Source of the DNA: SZAS-103 sp043747745
GTDB lineage: Bacteria; Pseudomonadota; Gammaproteobacteria; Xanthomonadales; Xanthomonadaceae
Assembly (NCBI GenBank): GCA_043747745.1
Contig: JAYTOP010000096.1
Coordinates: 76,516 to 140,515 of the forward strand
Direction of reading: 5' to 3'
Length of the DNA stretch: 64,000 nt
Below the pieces are notes generated by a model. The model saw only the letters and a list, made by a program, of their open reading frames with translations. It was not told the DNA's origin and made no database searches. Positions 54,114 to 63,047 of the stretch are shown piece after piece (positions within the stretch are counted from its first letter, which is position 1; each line of letters opens with the position of its first letter). The translations under genes were made by a program, and so were the position numbers.

Positions 54114-55299
54114 TACAGCCGGCCGTGACCTGGCCGGTTCTGAGCCGACCGGTTCCGTTCCCGCGCCGCGCGCCGAGCCGATGCGGCCAGATTTCATGCG
54201 CCTGACTGCGTCCGATCGCCCCGGCGTGGCGCAGCCGGTGCCGGTGCGCGAGATTCCGCAGCGACCGTGGCGATCGATCTGGGTCGGCGCATTGGTCCTG
54301 GCCGCGTTGCTGCTCGCGACGTGGGAATGGCATTGGCGTGCGTTCGGGGTCTTGCCGACCTATCGGAACAGCGACGCCGAATGGGCGATGCAGCGCCGTC
54401 GCATCGACAACGGCGAAGGCGGCAAGACAGTGTTGATCGGTTCCTCACGCGTGTTGTTCGGCGTACAGCTACCGGTGTGGGAACGGATCGCTGGCGAGCG
54501 TCCCATTCAACTCGCGATGGAGGGCACGTCATCGGTGCCGATGCTCGAAGACCTTGCCGACGACCCGAAGTTCACCGGCCACCTGCTGGTTGGCGTCGCG
54601 CCGGAATTGTTCTTCAGCGGATTCGCCTATCGCGGCAAGGTGCTGCAGTTCTATCACAAGGAAAGTCCGTCGCAGCGCATCGGAAACTGGCTGTCGATGC
54701 ACTTTCTGGAGCCGTATCTCGCGTTCGATGGCCACGATTTCGCGCTGGCCGCAGTCGTGCTGCGGCAGGATTGGCCAGCGCGCCCGGGTCTGCATCAGAA
54801 CAGCAGCGTGCGCGAGCTGCGGGTGTCGGATGCCGATCGCAATACGCACATGTGGAGCAAGGTGGAAACCGATCCAGGCTATCGCGCCCTCATGCGCAGC
54901 ATCTGGTCGGAACGGCTTAACAGCCCGCCACCTCCGAGCATGGATACGCCGGTGAAATTGCAGAAGCTCATCGATACGCAAATCCAGCGCGCGGTCGTTG
55001 CGGTGGCAAAACTGCGCGCGCGCGGCGTGCAGGTGCTGTTCGTGCGCATGCCGAGCATGGGGCCGTACCTTGCATTCGAAACCAAGGTGTTTCCGCGTGC
55101 GACGACGTGGGATGTGCTGCTCAAACGCACCGGCGCGCCCGGCATCCACTTCCAGGATTACCCGCAATTACAGAGCTACGACCAACCCGAGTGGTCGCAT
55201 CTGTCAGCATCCGAAGCCAATCGTTTTACTGCGGCGCTGGTGCCGATCATCGAGCGCGATGTCTGGAGGCAGCCGCTGCATGCTGCTGCGACACCCTGA
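54088..55299 (+). CDS. Membrane-anchored SGNH/DltD-like partner of the MBOAT protein
   Basis: A 403-residue protein from GTG 54088 (AGGGAG 7 nt upstream). The hydrophilic N-terminus is followed by a single membrane helix (about 64-80), and the rest lies in the periplasm. VLIGSSRVLFGV (Ser119/Ser120) resembles the block I serine of the SGNH hydrolase fold, and QPEWSHLSASEANRF near residue 370 gives a D-x-x-H-like catalytic end. Overlap with the MBOAT gene implies coupled synthesis. Together they would acylate a surface glycan or polymer; the acceptor is unknown. Confidence 0.75.
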   Translation: MPSSISSSDTAGRDLAGSEPTGSVPAPRAEPMRPDFMRLTASDRPGVAQPVPVREIPQRPWRSIWVGALVLAALLLATWEWHWRAFGVLPTYRNSDAEWAMQRRRIDNGEGGKTVLIGSSRVLFGVQLPVWERIAGERPIQLAMEGTSSVPMLEDLADDPKFTGHLLVGVAPELFFSGFAYRGKVLQFYHKESPSQRIGNWLSMHFLEPYLAFDGHDFALAAVVLRQDWPARPGLHQNSSVRELRVSDADRNTHMWSKVETDPGYRALMRSIWSERLNSPPPPSMDTPVKLQKLIDTQIQRAVVAVAKLRARGVQVLFVRMPSMGPYLAFETKVFPRATTWDVLLKRTGAPGIHFQDYPQLQSYDQPEWSHLSASEANRFTAALVPIIERDVWRQPLHAAATP

Positions 55300-55307
55300 C
55301 CAGCCGC

Positions 55308-56126
55308 TCAGCGAAACACGTTCGCGTAGCCCGTCTCGACGATCGTCTTTTGCAATTCTGCAACGAGCTTCACGTTGCCGGCGACAATCTGGGCGCTGCC
55401 GTTGCCGCTGAGGTCGAGCAGGTTTTCGCTGTTGCCGTTGAAGTCGGTGACGTGGCCACCGGCTTCGCGGACCAGCAGCATGCCGGCGGCGATGTCCCAG
55501 GGCTTCACGCCAGCCTCGAAATAACCGTCCACGCGGCCGCAGGCGACGTAAGCGAGATCGAGCGCGGCTGAGCCGCTGCGGCGCACATCCTCGGCCTGAT
55601 CGAGCAACACGCGGATGCAGTCGAGTTGCGCGGGCGCATGCTTGCGTTCGCGCGGGGGGAAACCGGTTGCGAGCATCGCGCCTTCCAGAGTCGGGCGCTG
55701 CGAGCAACGCAGGCGCTTGTCGTTGAGCACCGCGCCGGAGCCACGGCTCGCGGTGAACAGTTCGTTGCGCATCGGATCGAAGACCACGCCGTGGGTCGGG
55801 ATGCCGTCCTCGACCAGCGCGATCGACACGCAGAAATGCGGATGTCCGCGCAGGTAATTGCTGGTGCCGTCAATCGGATCGATCACCCAGACGTTGCGCG
55901 ATTTGCCCTTCGAGCCGGTTTCCTCGCCCAGGATGGCGTAGTCCGGGTGCGCGCGCTTGAGTTCCTTGATGATCTCTTTCTCGGCCTGCGCATCGACTTC
56001 GCTGACGAAATCCTGGCGGCTTTTCTCGACCACGGTGAGGCTGTCGAGGCGATGGATATAGCGCAGGATCACGCTACCCGCCTGGCGGGCGGCCTTGACC
56101 ATGACATTGACGGCAGGTTTCTGCAT
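55308..56126 (-). CDS. suhB: Inositol-1-monophosphatase SuhB
   Basis: A 272-residue magnesium-dependent phosphatase, also a Nus-factor partner in rRNA transcription. The metal ligands Glu68/69 (GEETG), Asp83 and Asp86 (DPIDGTSN) and Asp in KPWDIAAG are present. The ATG at 56126 gives the expected start MQKPAVNVMVKAAR. It is convergent with the SGNH gene and divergent from trmJ, an order also found in E. coli. Confidence 0.96.
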   Translation of the reverse strand: MQKPAVNVMVKAARQAGSVILRYIHRLDSLTVVEKSRQDFVSEVDAQAEKEIIKELKRAHPDYAILGEETGSKGKSRNVWVIDPIDGTSNYLRGHPHFCVSIALVEDGIPTHGVVFDPMRNELFTASRGSGAVLNDKRLRCSQRPTLEGAMLATGFPPRERKHAPAQLDCIRVLLDQAEDVRRSGSAALDLAYVACGRVDGYFEAGVKPWDIAAGMLLVREAGGHVTDFNGNSENLLDLSGNGSAQIVAGNVKLVAELQKTIVETGYANVFR

Positions 56127-56277
56127 GCGCTTTGCGTCCGGATTTGCTATGAAAGAGCGGTACCGGCTCTGTAGCCGACGAACAAGGTTATCAGCTTGGC
56201 TTCCATTACCGCCAGAATTCACGGCCTGAAACGTGTACGAAGTGGCTTTGCAGCGCGTCTCGCGTCCCCTGGAAACG

Positions 56278-56347
56278 CTTGTGGGTCGGCTACATGCGTT
56301 CCAGACGCCTGTGTGCACTTCCCACATCCTTGTGGGTCGGCTACATG
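56278..56347 (+). repeat. 19-bp direct repeat containing two in-frame ATGs before trmJ
   Basis: CTTGTGGGTCGGCTACATG occurs at 56278-56296 and again at 56329-56347, exactly 51 nt apart. Each copy ends in an ATG, and the two ATGs are in the same frame; the second is taken as the trmJ start. The duplication therefore gives the gene two identical candidate initiation regions. Confidence 0.8.
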
Positions 56348-57136
56348 AACAAGCATGTGTCGGAAAAAGACGGCTCGGGAGCGCATCTGCCGGCCGTGGA
56401 CGTGCGCATCGTCCTCGTCGGCACACAGCATCCGGGCAATATCGGTTCGGCCGCGCGTGCGATGAAGACCATGGGCCTGAGCAAGTTGGTGCTGGTCGCG
56501 CCGCAAAAACTTCAACACCCCGATGCGACCGCAATGGCAGTCGGCGCCGATGATGTGCTGGCCGACGCGCAGGTCTGCGAAACGCTGGATGAAGCGCTCG
56601 CCGATTGCCGATTCGTTGCCGGGTGTACCGCACGCCAGCGACAAGTCCTGTTGCCGGAATTCACCCCTCGCGATGTCGCACAGAAATTGCTCGACGCGGC
56701 CTGCGATGGCGCTGTCGCGCTGGTGTTCGGTCCCGAGCGTAGCGGCTTGACCAACGACGACCTGCACCGTTGCCACGTCGCCGTCCACATACCGACCAAT
56801 CCGGACTTCAGCTCGCTCAATCTTGCCGCTGCGGTGCAGGTGTTGAGCTATGAGCTGCGGCTGGCGATGCTGGCGCGCACCGGTGTTGCTGCGAGCGACG
56901 CGACGCGCACCGATCCGCCCGCGGACCAAGCGCAGATGGAAGCGTTCTTCACGCATCTGGAACGCATGCTGCACGCGATCGACTTCCACAAGGGCCGCTC
57001 GCCCGAGACCGTGCAACGGCGGCTGCGCGGCTTGTTCCTGCGTGCCCAGCCGGCCGAACGCGAGTTGCGTATCCTGCGCGGCATCTTCGCGGACGCCGAA
57101 CGCATGGCACGGCTGGCCGGGCAGGGTGGCGCGTGA
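56345..57136 (+). CDS. trmJ: tRNA (cytidine/uridine-2'-O-)-methyltransferase TrmJ
   Basis: A 263-residue SPOUT methyltransferase acting on nucleotide 32 of tRNA. VRIVLVGTQHPGNIGSAARAMKTMGLSKLVLV is the N-terminal strand (read in parts), with GCTARQRQ, LVFGPERSGLTNDDL and IPTNPDFSSLNLAAAVQVLSYELR forming the trefoil knot SAM site. The C-terminal 90 residues form the TrmJ-specific domain. The ATG at 56345 was chosen; the identical upstream ATG at 56294 would add 17 residues. It is divergent from suhB. Confidence 0.94.
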   Translation: MNKHVSEKDGSGAHLPAVDVRIVLVGTQHPGNIGSAARAMKTMGLSKLVLVAPQKLQHPDATAMAVGADDVLADAQVCETLDEALADCRFVAGCTARQRQVLLPEFTPRDVAQKLLDAACDGAVALVFGPERSGLTNDDLHRCHVAVHIPTNPDFSSLNLAAAVQVLSYELRLAMLARTGVAASDATRTDPPADQAQMEAFFTHLERMLHAIDFHKGRSPETVQRRLRGLFLRAQPAERELRILRGIFADAERMARLAGQGGA

Positions 57137-57187
57137 ACGCCTGTCGACATCACGCTACGATGCAGCACGATTCGTTGGGGGCATGAG

Positions 57188-58672
57188 ATGCGCTTCGGTC
57201 TGCAGGCAAGGTTCATCGCGATCGTGTTTCTGGTCGGCATCATCGCGCTCGCCGCGCTGTTTGCGGTCCGCAGCCAGCAGCGCGCGCACGAGCAGGCGAT
57301 CACCGAATCCGTGCAGGCGTTGCTTGATCGCAGCGTTGCACAACCGCAGGGCAACGAGCAGCAGCAGGGCGAGATCGTGGCCCGGATCGAAGCCGCGAAC
57401 CATCGTTATCGCATCGAGTCGATGCTCACCCTGTTGTTGCTTGGCCTGATCCTCGCGGGCGTCGCTCTGCTGGTGTCGCGCGGATTGATCGATCCGATCC
57501 GCCAGCTTGCCGAGGCCGTGCGCCGCATCGAGGATGGCGATGAGGTCGAAGCGGTTGCGGATACGGAGCGAAACGACGAAATCGGCGAACTGACGCGCGT
57601 GTTCGGCACGATCAGCGATGCGCTCGTCGCGATGCGCCAGCGCATGGATCACGATGCTGCGCGGCCGTCGCCGCAAGCCCCGCCGCAAGCTCCGCCGCCG
57701 CCATCACCGCAAGCCCAGCCGCAGGCCGTGGCCGTGAGTGCACCGACATCGCCCGCACACGTGACGATGGTGTTCACGCGACCTGCCGTCGATGCCATCA
57801 AGGTCACGCCTGCAGCGCCTCCGCCCGCCCCGGCCCCTGCTGCCCCGGCTCCCGTCGTCGACGCGCCTCCGGTGAAGGACGACGTCGCGACCAGGCGCGA
57901 TGCTGCGCGGCGGCTGCGGCTCGAAGACGACCTGCGCGAGGCATGGCAGCGCGATGAAATGAGCGTGCTCTATCAGCCGATCCATGCCGTTGCGGATGGG
58001 AGCATGCGCGGTGCCGAGGCCTTGCTGCGCTGGCAGCATCCGGTTGAGGGCGCGATCTCGCCGGACGAATTCATCCCGCTCGCCGAACGCAGCGACCTGA
58101 TCGAGATGATCGGCCGCCATGTGCTGGTCCAGGCTTGTTCCGACGCCGGCCTGTGGCCCAGCGGCGGCACGCCCGAGACGACACCGTTCCTGTCGGTGAA
58201 CGTGTCGGCGCGGCAGCTGCAAAGCAACAAGTTGTTCGAAGCGGTCGTCGACGCCTTGCGTCGATCCGGGCTCGCCGCGGCGCGCCTGCACCTGGAAATC
58301 CCGGTGGCCGCATTGCGCAGCGACGACAGTACGGTCGCGGCGACGATCGAGCAACTTCGCGGGCTCGGCGTGCGCATCTGGCTGGACGCGGTCGGCACCG
58401 ATGCCGCCGACCAGGCGCGCTGGATGAAGATGTCGGTGGACGGCGTGAAAGTCGGGCGCAGCCGCATCGCCGGCAAGTCCTCCGCCAATGCGGCCGACGA
58501 GGCAGCGATCGTCGCATCGGCACGCGCGCTGCGGATCGTCGCAGTGGTCGTCGGCGTCGAGGAACTCGCGCAACTCAACGTGCTGCGCGAACAGGGCGCA
58601 GAACTCGCCCAGGGTTACGTGCTGTGCAGGCCGGTGGATACGACGGAGATCGGGCGGCGATTGCTGGCGTAG
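57188..58672 (+). CDS. HAMP-EAL protein with degenerate EAL active site
   Basis: A 494-residue inner-membrane protein. It has one N-terminal helix (8-27), a short periplasmic part, a second helix (79-97), a HAMP domain (about 98-150), a Pro/Ala-rich linker (159-230) and an EAL domain (about 240-494). E277-A278-L279, Asn338, Glu370, Lys421 and Gln475 are kept. The second Asp of DDFG is Ala401, the LKID Asp is Gly423, and the AEGVE glutamate is Val455. It is therefore probably not a phosphodiesterase but a c-di-GMP receptor or inert scaffold. ATG 57188; it follows trmJ by 51 nt. Confidence 0.88.
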   Translation: MRFGLQARFIAIVFLVGIIALAALFAVRSQQRAHEQAITESVQALLDRSVAQPQGNEQQQGEIVARIEAANHRYRIESMLTLLLLGLILAGVALLVSRGLIDPIRQLAEAVRRIEDGDEVEAVADTERNDEIGELTRVFGTISDALVAMRQRMDHDAARPSPQAPPQAPPPPSPQAQPQAVAVSAPTSPAHVTMVFTRPAVDAIKVTPAAPPPAPAPAAPAPVVDAPPVKDDVATRRDAARRLRLEDDLREAWQRDEMSVLYQPIHAVADGSMRGAEALLRWQHPVEGAISPDEFIPLAERSDLIEMIGRHVLVQACSDAGLWPSGGTPETTPFLSVNVSARQLQSNKLFEAVVDALRRSGLAAARLHLEIPVAALRSDDSTVAATIEQLRGLGVRIWLDAVGTDAADQARWMKMSVDGVKVGRSRIAGKSSANAADEAAIVASARALRIVAVVVGVEELAQLNVLREQGAELAQGYVLCRPVDTTEIGRRLLA

Positions 58673-58809
58673 GGAAGAGGCCCTCAGCCCCCTTTCTTGC
58701 AGCGCGGATGGAGCGAAGCGAGGCGGTTCTCAACAGCGAAGCTGGTCAATCCGGGAATCACCGCACACCTCTCGGATTCTGGTGCTGCACATCGGGATCC
58801 GGGCTACTT

Positions 58810-58899
58810 GCTAAATCGCACTACGCAGGCTGTGCGGGCCGCAGTGCATGATTGCACCGGAAAGCTTTCTCCCGCACGGTCCGCTTGAGCGAGTTATGC
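58810..58899. other. attC-like imperfect hairpin after the hypothetical gene
   Basis: The 29-nt arm 58810-58838 (GCTAAATCGCACTACGCAGG...) and the reverse complement of 58871-58899 (GCATAACTCGCTCAAGCGGA...) agree at 23 of 30 aligned positions, with one extra base in each arm. The outer end facing the gene is GTTATGC/GCATAAC, close to the GTTRRRY/RYYYAAC simple sites of integron attC elements; the other end is a degraded GCTAAAT. The total length is 90 bp and it begins 4 nt past the gene's stop. These are the features of a gene-cassette attC site. Confidence 0.55.
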
Positions 58900-58903
58900 G
58901 CTT

Positions 58904-59404
58904 TTAGCTGACCCACGTGGGCACAAGTTTGACGAGCTGCCAATGGCCGTTTTGCATGCGGACGTAGAATAGGCCCCCATCCTGGCCCTCGGCACAGAAC
59001 AGAGCCTCGGATCGATTGCTGTTGAAGCCAACGCGAGACAGGCGCACGAGATCGTGCCCGCCCACGAGGACCGAAGGAGAAACACCGACACCTATGAAGC
59101 GGTTGAGCTTGGCGGAGTTGGCGAGCGCAAAGTGCGCGTTGAGAGCCGACAGAGAAATGGACGGGGAACCTGGAGCATTGGCTGCGAGAAAGCTGGAGAC
59201 CAAATTGGAAGGGACGCCTGCGATTGAGCCTGGTTTGATGCCGCAAGTGGATGGACTGCTGGCGAGGACGATGGAGGAGTTTGCGTAGGGGGAAAGCACC
59301 GCCAGATAGACATCGCTTTCACTGGAGCGACCGAGTAGCCAAACCGCGGCAACGACGCAGGTGAGAGTCGCGAGGATGACGGCGATGCTAATGCTCTTGC
59401 TCAT
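58904..59404 (-). CDS. Hypothetical membrane-anchored protein, possible integron gene cassette
   Basis: A 166-residue protein with an N-terminal membrane helix (about 6-24) and a Ser/Asn-rich periplasmic part holding two or more cysteines. No family is recognised. GTTATGC (59414-59408) lies 3 nt before the ATG at 59404, and an attC-like hairpin begins 4 nt after its TAA. This tight fit (GTTATGC-CTC-ATG ... stop-GCATAAC) is typical of a mobile integron cassette with one gene. Its composition is less GC-rich than its neighbours. It sits 45 nt downstream of the CorC-like gene on the same strand, so it could be read from that operon. Confidence 0.65.
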   Translation of the reverse strand: MSKSISIAVILATLTCVVAAVWLLGRSSESDVYLAVLSPYANSSIVLASSPSTCGIKPGSIAGVPSNLVSSFLAANAPGSPSISLSALNAHFALANSAKLNRFIGVGVSPSVLVGGHDLVRLSRVGFNSNRSEALFCAEGQDGGLFYVRMQNGHWQLVKLVPTWVS

Positions 59405-59448
59405 GAGGCATAACGCTCGTTAGATCGCCGATCAAGGCCAAGATAAAG

Positions 59449-60750
59449 TCAATTTGAAGACGTATTCGCAACCCGCGCGATCAGCAGCTTGTCCACGCGC
59501 GCGCCATCGAGGTCCACGACCTCGAAACGCACGCCCTTCCACACGAAATGCTCGCCCACGTGCGGGATGCGTCCGAATTGCGCGATCACCATGCCGGCGA
59601 GTGTGTTGTAGTCGTGGTCTTCCTCGTCGGGCAGTTCGTGCAGCGAGAGCAGTTCGCGCAGGTCGTCGGTCGCAAGGCCGCCGTCCACCAGCCATGAGCC
59701 GTCCTCGCGCTCGACGATCGGCATGTCGGCTGGATCGGTGGTGTCGCTGGATTGCAGGCGGCCGATGATCGCGTCCATCAGGTCCTCGATGGTCACAAGT
59801 CCCTGGATCTCGCCGTATTCGTCGACGACCAGCGCGAGCGATTGCTGTTCGTCGCGGAAGATTTCCAGCAGCGCGAGCGAGCGCGTGGATTCGGCGACGA
59901 ACACCGGCGGGCTCAGTTGGTGGAACAGGTCCGCATTGGTCTCACCGATGCGCACCGCCAGGGTTTTCATCTCGAGCATGCCGAGCACGTCGCGGTCGCT
60001 GTCGCGATAGACCGGATATTGCGAATAGGCGGTTTCCTTCATCACCGCGAGGTTGTCCTCGACGCTCGCGTTTGCGTCCAGCCACGCGATCTGGGTGCGC
60101 GGCGTCATCAAGCTACTCGCGGTGCGGTCGCCGAGCCGGAGTACGCGATGCATCATGTTGCGTTCGTCTTCGGCGATCGTGCCCTGCTCGTGGCCTTCGG
60201 ACACCAGCAGGCGGATTTCCTCGGCGCTGACCAGGTCGCCGTCGGTCTTGCGCAACCCGAACAGCCGCAGCAGCGTGCGCGTACAGAATGAAAGCACCAG
60301 CACGCCTGGTTTGGCGGCGGTCGCCAGGACGTGCATCGGATAGGCGACGTGGGTTGCGATGAGTTCCGGGGCGAGCGTCGCGATGCGCTTCGGAAGCAGT
60401 TCGCCGATCACGCCGTACAGGAACACCATGACCAGGAATCCGATCACGAAGCCGATGTTGTGCGCGTAGGGCGCAAGCAATGGAATCCGCGCGATCGGAC
60501 CCTCGAGTTCGACAGCCACCGACTCGCCACCGAAATAGCCGGTCAACAGGCCGAGCAAGGTGATCCACAACTGCACGGCGGACAGGAAGGCTTCCGGATG
60601 TTCGGCCAGATGCAGCGCCTTGCTCGCACTTCGGCTGTGTTGCGCCATCTGCTTGAGGCGGCTGCGGCGCGAAGTCATCACCGCCATTTCCGACATTGCG
60701 AAAAAGCCATTGATCAGCACGAGGATGAAGACGATCAACAGGCGGGTCAT
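59449..60750 (-). CDS. CNNM/CorC-family transporter-like protein (hemolysin family)
   Basis: A 433-residue membrane protein. A DUF21/CNNM transmembrane domain fills about 1-185 (GFFAMSEMAVMTSRRSRLKQ; YGVIGELLPKRIATL). A pair of CBS domains follows at about 205-335 (LMTPRTQIAWLDANASVEDN; LALVVDEYGEIQGLVTIEDL), and the C-terminal CorC_HlyC domain lies at about 350-430. The family is linked to magnesium/cobalt efflux or sodium-coupled magnesium transport. Its ATG 60750 overlaps the nhaD stop by 4 nt, so the two are co-expressed. Confidence 0.93.
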   Translation of the reverse strand: MTRLLIVFILVLINGFFAMSEMAVMTSRRSRLKQMAQHSRSASKALHLAEHPEAFLSAVQLWITLLGLLTGYFGGESVAVELEGPIARIPLLAPYAHNIGFVIGFLVMVFLYGVIGELLPKRIATLAPELIATHVAYPMHVLATAAKPGVLVLSFCTRTLLRLFGLRKTDGDLVSAEEIRLLVSEGHEQGTIAEDERNMMHRVLRLGDRTASSLMTPRTQIAWLDANASVEDNLAVMKETAYSQYPVYRDSDRDVLGMLEMKTLAVRIGETNADLFHQLSPPVFVAESTRSLALLEIFRDEQQSLALVVDEYGEIQGLVTIEDLMDAIIGRLQSSDTTDPADMPIVEREDGSWLVDGGLATDDLRELLSLHELPDEEDHDYNTLAGMVIAQFGRIPHVGEHFVWKGVRFEVVDLDGARVDKLLIARVANTSSN

Positions 60751-62204
60751 GGTGCGCTCGCGGTTACGACGTGGTGGACGTTCAAGGCCATGTGCACCAG
60801 CACGCTGGCGACGAAGCCGAGCGCGATCGCCCAGCTCCAGCGCAGGTGGCTGGCAAAGGTGTACTGCCCGCGCGCCGCGCCCATCAGGGCGACGCCAGCC
60901 GCCGAGCCGATCGACAGCAGGCTGCCACCGACGCCGCAGGTCAGCGTGATCAGCAGCCACTGGCTATGGTCCATCGTCGGTTTCATCTGCAGCACGGCGG
61001 ACATGATCGGGATATTGTCGATGATTGCCGAGAGCATGCCGAGGATCGTGTTCGCCGCAGTCGGCCCGAGATGGCCGTACAGCTGCGCCGATGCGAGGTG
61101 CAGGTAGCCGAGCGTAGCCAACCCGCCGACCGACAGCAGCACGCCGTAGAAGAACAGCAGCGTATCCCATTCGGCGCGCGCGATGATGTTGAAGATGTTG
61201 TAGCCGGCGCCATCGTGGTACAGGTCGGGCTCGGGATGGCCCGGCTCGCGGCGTGCGATCGCATAGCCCAGCAGTTGCAGGAGCGCGAGCCCGGTCAGCA
61301 TCCCGAACACCGGCGGCAGGTGCAGGGTCTGGGTGAAGACCACGGTGATGACGATCGTCAGCGCGAACAGCGCGCAGGTCGCAATGCCGCCGAACTTCAT
61401 CTTCGCCGCGGGATTGGTTCCCGACGGCTTCCCCGACGGGACTGCGAAGGCCATGAGTGCGGCTGGCACCAGCCAGTTGGTCAGCGCGGGCAGGAACAGC
61501 CGGAAGAAGTCGAAGAATTCGGCGCGGTGCGCCTGCCAGACCATCAGCGTGGTGATGTCGCCGAATGCGCTCCATGCGCCGCCCGCGTTCGCGGCGACGA
61601 CGAGGTTCACGCAGCAGATCGCGATGAAGCGCGCGTTGCCGGCCCCGACCGCGAGGACCACCGCCGAGACGACCAGGGCCGTGGTGAGGTTGTTGAGCAC
61701 GGTCGATAATCCGAACGCCAGCAAACCGGTCATCCAGAACAGGGTTCGATAACCCAGGCCACGTCGCATGATCGCTGCGCGCAATACATCGAAGACGCCG
61801 CGTTCGGCCATTGCGTCCACGTAGCTCATCGACACGATGAGGAAGAAGAACAATTCCGCATACTCGAGGAACATGCGCTCGAACGCGGTGGACACCAGCA
61901 GCGACTGCGCCGGATCGCCGCGCACCGACCAGGCGATCAGGCACCAGGTCAGCGCTGCGGCCAGCATTACCGGCTTGGACTTGGGCAAATGGATGCGTTC
62001 TTCCAGCGCCACCAGGACGTAGGACACCACGAACAACGCGAGCACCGTCCAGCCGAGTGGGGTGCCGGTTGCCGCGATGTGCGCTGCGGCGGTGCCTTGT
62101 CCGAATGCTGCCGCTGGCACGCAGCACGCGACCAAGGCGAGCAGGCGCACAAGGCTGCGTCCGACGGATGCGGACTGGTGGGGCAGGGATTGTCGGTCGG
62201 GCAT
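60747..62204 (-). CDS. nhaD: NhaD-type sodium/proton antiporter
   Basis: A 485-residue inner-membrane antiporter of the NhaD/ArsB superfamily. A signal-like N-terminus (AAAFGQ, about residue 33) is followed by about 12 helices. LNNLTTALVVSAVVLAVG and AANAGGAWSAFGDITTLMVW are the core family motifs, with the conserved Asn, Asp and Thr. The sequence IDNIPIMSAVLQM is the second half-repeat. ATG 62204; its stop overlaps the CorC-like gene. It exchanges Na+ (or Li+) for protons, giving salt and pH tolerance. Confidence 0.92.
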   Translation of the reverse strand: MPDRQSLPHQSASVGRSLVRLLALVACCVPAAAFGQGTAAAHIAATGTPLGWTVLALFVVSYVLVALEERIHLPKSKPVMLAAALTWCLIAWSVRGDPAQSLLVSTAFERMFLEYAELFFFLIVSMSYVDAMAERGVFDVLRAAIMRRGLGYRTLFWMTGLLAFGLSTVLNNLTTALVVSAVVLAVGAGNARFIAICCVNLVVAANAGGAWSAFGDITTLMVWQAHRAEFFDFFRLFLPALTNWLVPAALMAFAVPSGKPSGTNPAAKMKFGGIATCALFALTIVITVVFTQTLHLPPVFGMLTGLALLQLLGYAIARREPGHPEPDLYHDGAGYNIFNIIARAEWDTLLFFYGVLLSVGGLATLGYLHLASAQLYGHLGPTAANTILGMLSAIIDNIPIMSAVLQMKPTMDHSQWLLITLTCGVGGSLLSIGSAAGVALMGAARGQYTFASHLRWSWAIALGFVASVLVHMALNVHHVVTASAP

Positions 62205-62407
62205 CGGGTTCGGGCAGGTGCACGGGAGGCGACTCAGGATACGCGAGCGCCATGGCCGTGATCTGTCGAGGGTCGGCTGCGCAGGCGGCATCCGGCATCA
62301 CCTGCAGCGGAACGAAGGATCGATAGCGAGGGCATCTGTATCGCGGGCATTGTAACATTGCGGCCTCGCCGACCCTGGCCGCAGCCCGCGCGCCCTCCGG
62401 AGCCAGC

Positions 62408-63037
62408 ATGTTTTCCCTGCAAACCATTTTCGGTAGCGGCAAGCAGTTCTACGGTCTGCTCGAAGCGGCCGCATCCGCCGCGCTCGACAGCGCCCGCGCC
62501 TTGCAGGTGCTCGCGCGCGCGCCCAGCGGCAGTTCTCCGACCCTCGATGAATTCAAGCGCACGCGCCAGCGCGAGCGCGAGATCCTCAAGGAGATCAACG
62601 CCGCGCTGGTCAACACGTTCGTCACGCCGATCGAGCGCGAGGACATCGAGGCCCTGGCCGGCGCGCTGTACCGCATCCCCAAGGCCATCGAGAAATTCGC
62701 CGATCGCTATGCGCTTGCGGCGGGCAACCTGCGCGGCATCGACTTCGCGCCGCGCGCGGCGATGCTCGAGCAGGCCGCGACGGTGGTGTTGGAGATGGTC
62801 AGGCAATTACGCGGGCTCAAGCTCGAGCCGATGAAGGAACTCAACGATCGCCTCGGCGCGATCGAGAACGAGGCCGACCGGCTGATGCTCGAACTGTATC
62901 GCGACCTCTACGCGGGCAACTACGACGGCATGGTCGTGTTGCTGATCAAGGATTTCTTCGAACTGCTGGAAAAAGCCATCGATCGTTGCCGCGAAGCCGG
63001 TTCGATCGTCTATCGCATCGTCCTCAAGAACTCCTGA
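62408..63037 (+). CDS. DUF47 family PhoU-like protein
   Basis: A 209-residue all-helical protein with acidic and basic heptads (YGLLEAAASAALDSARALQV; IEREDIEALAGALYRIPKAIEKF; ENEADRLMLELYRDLY). This is the DUF47 (PhoU-like) pattern, with the E-x-x-AD metal-binding motif. These proteins regulate or assist PiT phosphate transporters, and the PiT gene follows 10 nt later on the same strand. Start ATG 62408. Confidence 0.92.
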   Translation: MFSLQTIFGSGKQFYGLLEAAASAALDSARALQVLARAPSGSSPTLDEFKRTRQREREILKEINAALVNTFVTPIEREDIEALAGALYRIPKAIEKFADRYALAAGNLRGIDFAPRAAMLEQAATVVLEMVRQLRGLKLEPMKELNDRLGAIENEADRLMLELYRDLYAGNYDGMVVLLIKDFFELLEKAIDRCREAGSIVYRIVLKNS

Positions 63038-63047
63038 GGCCGCGCGC

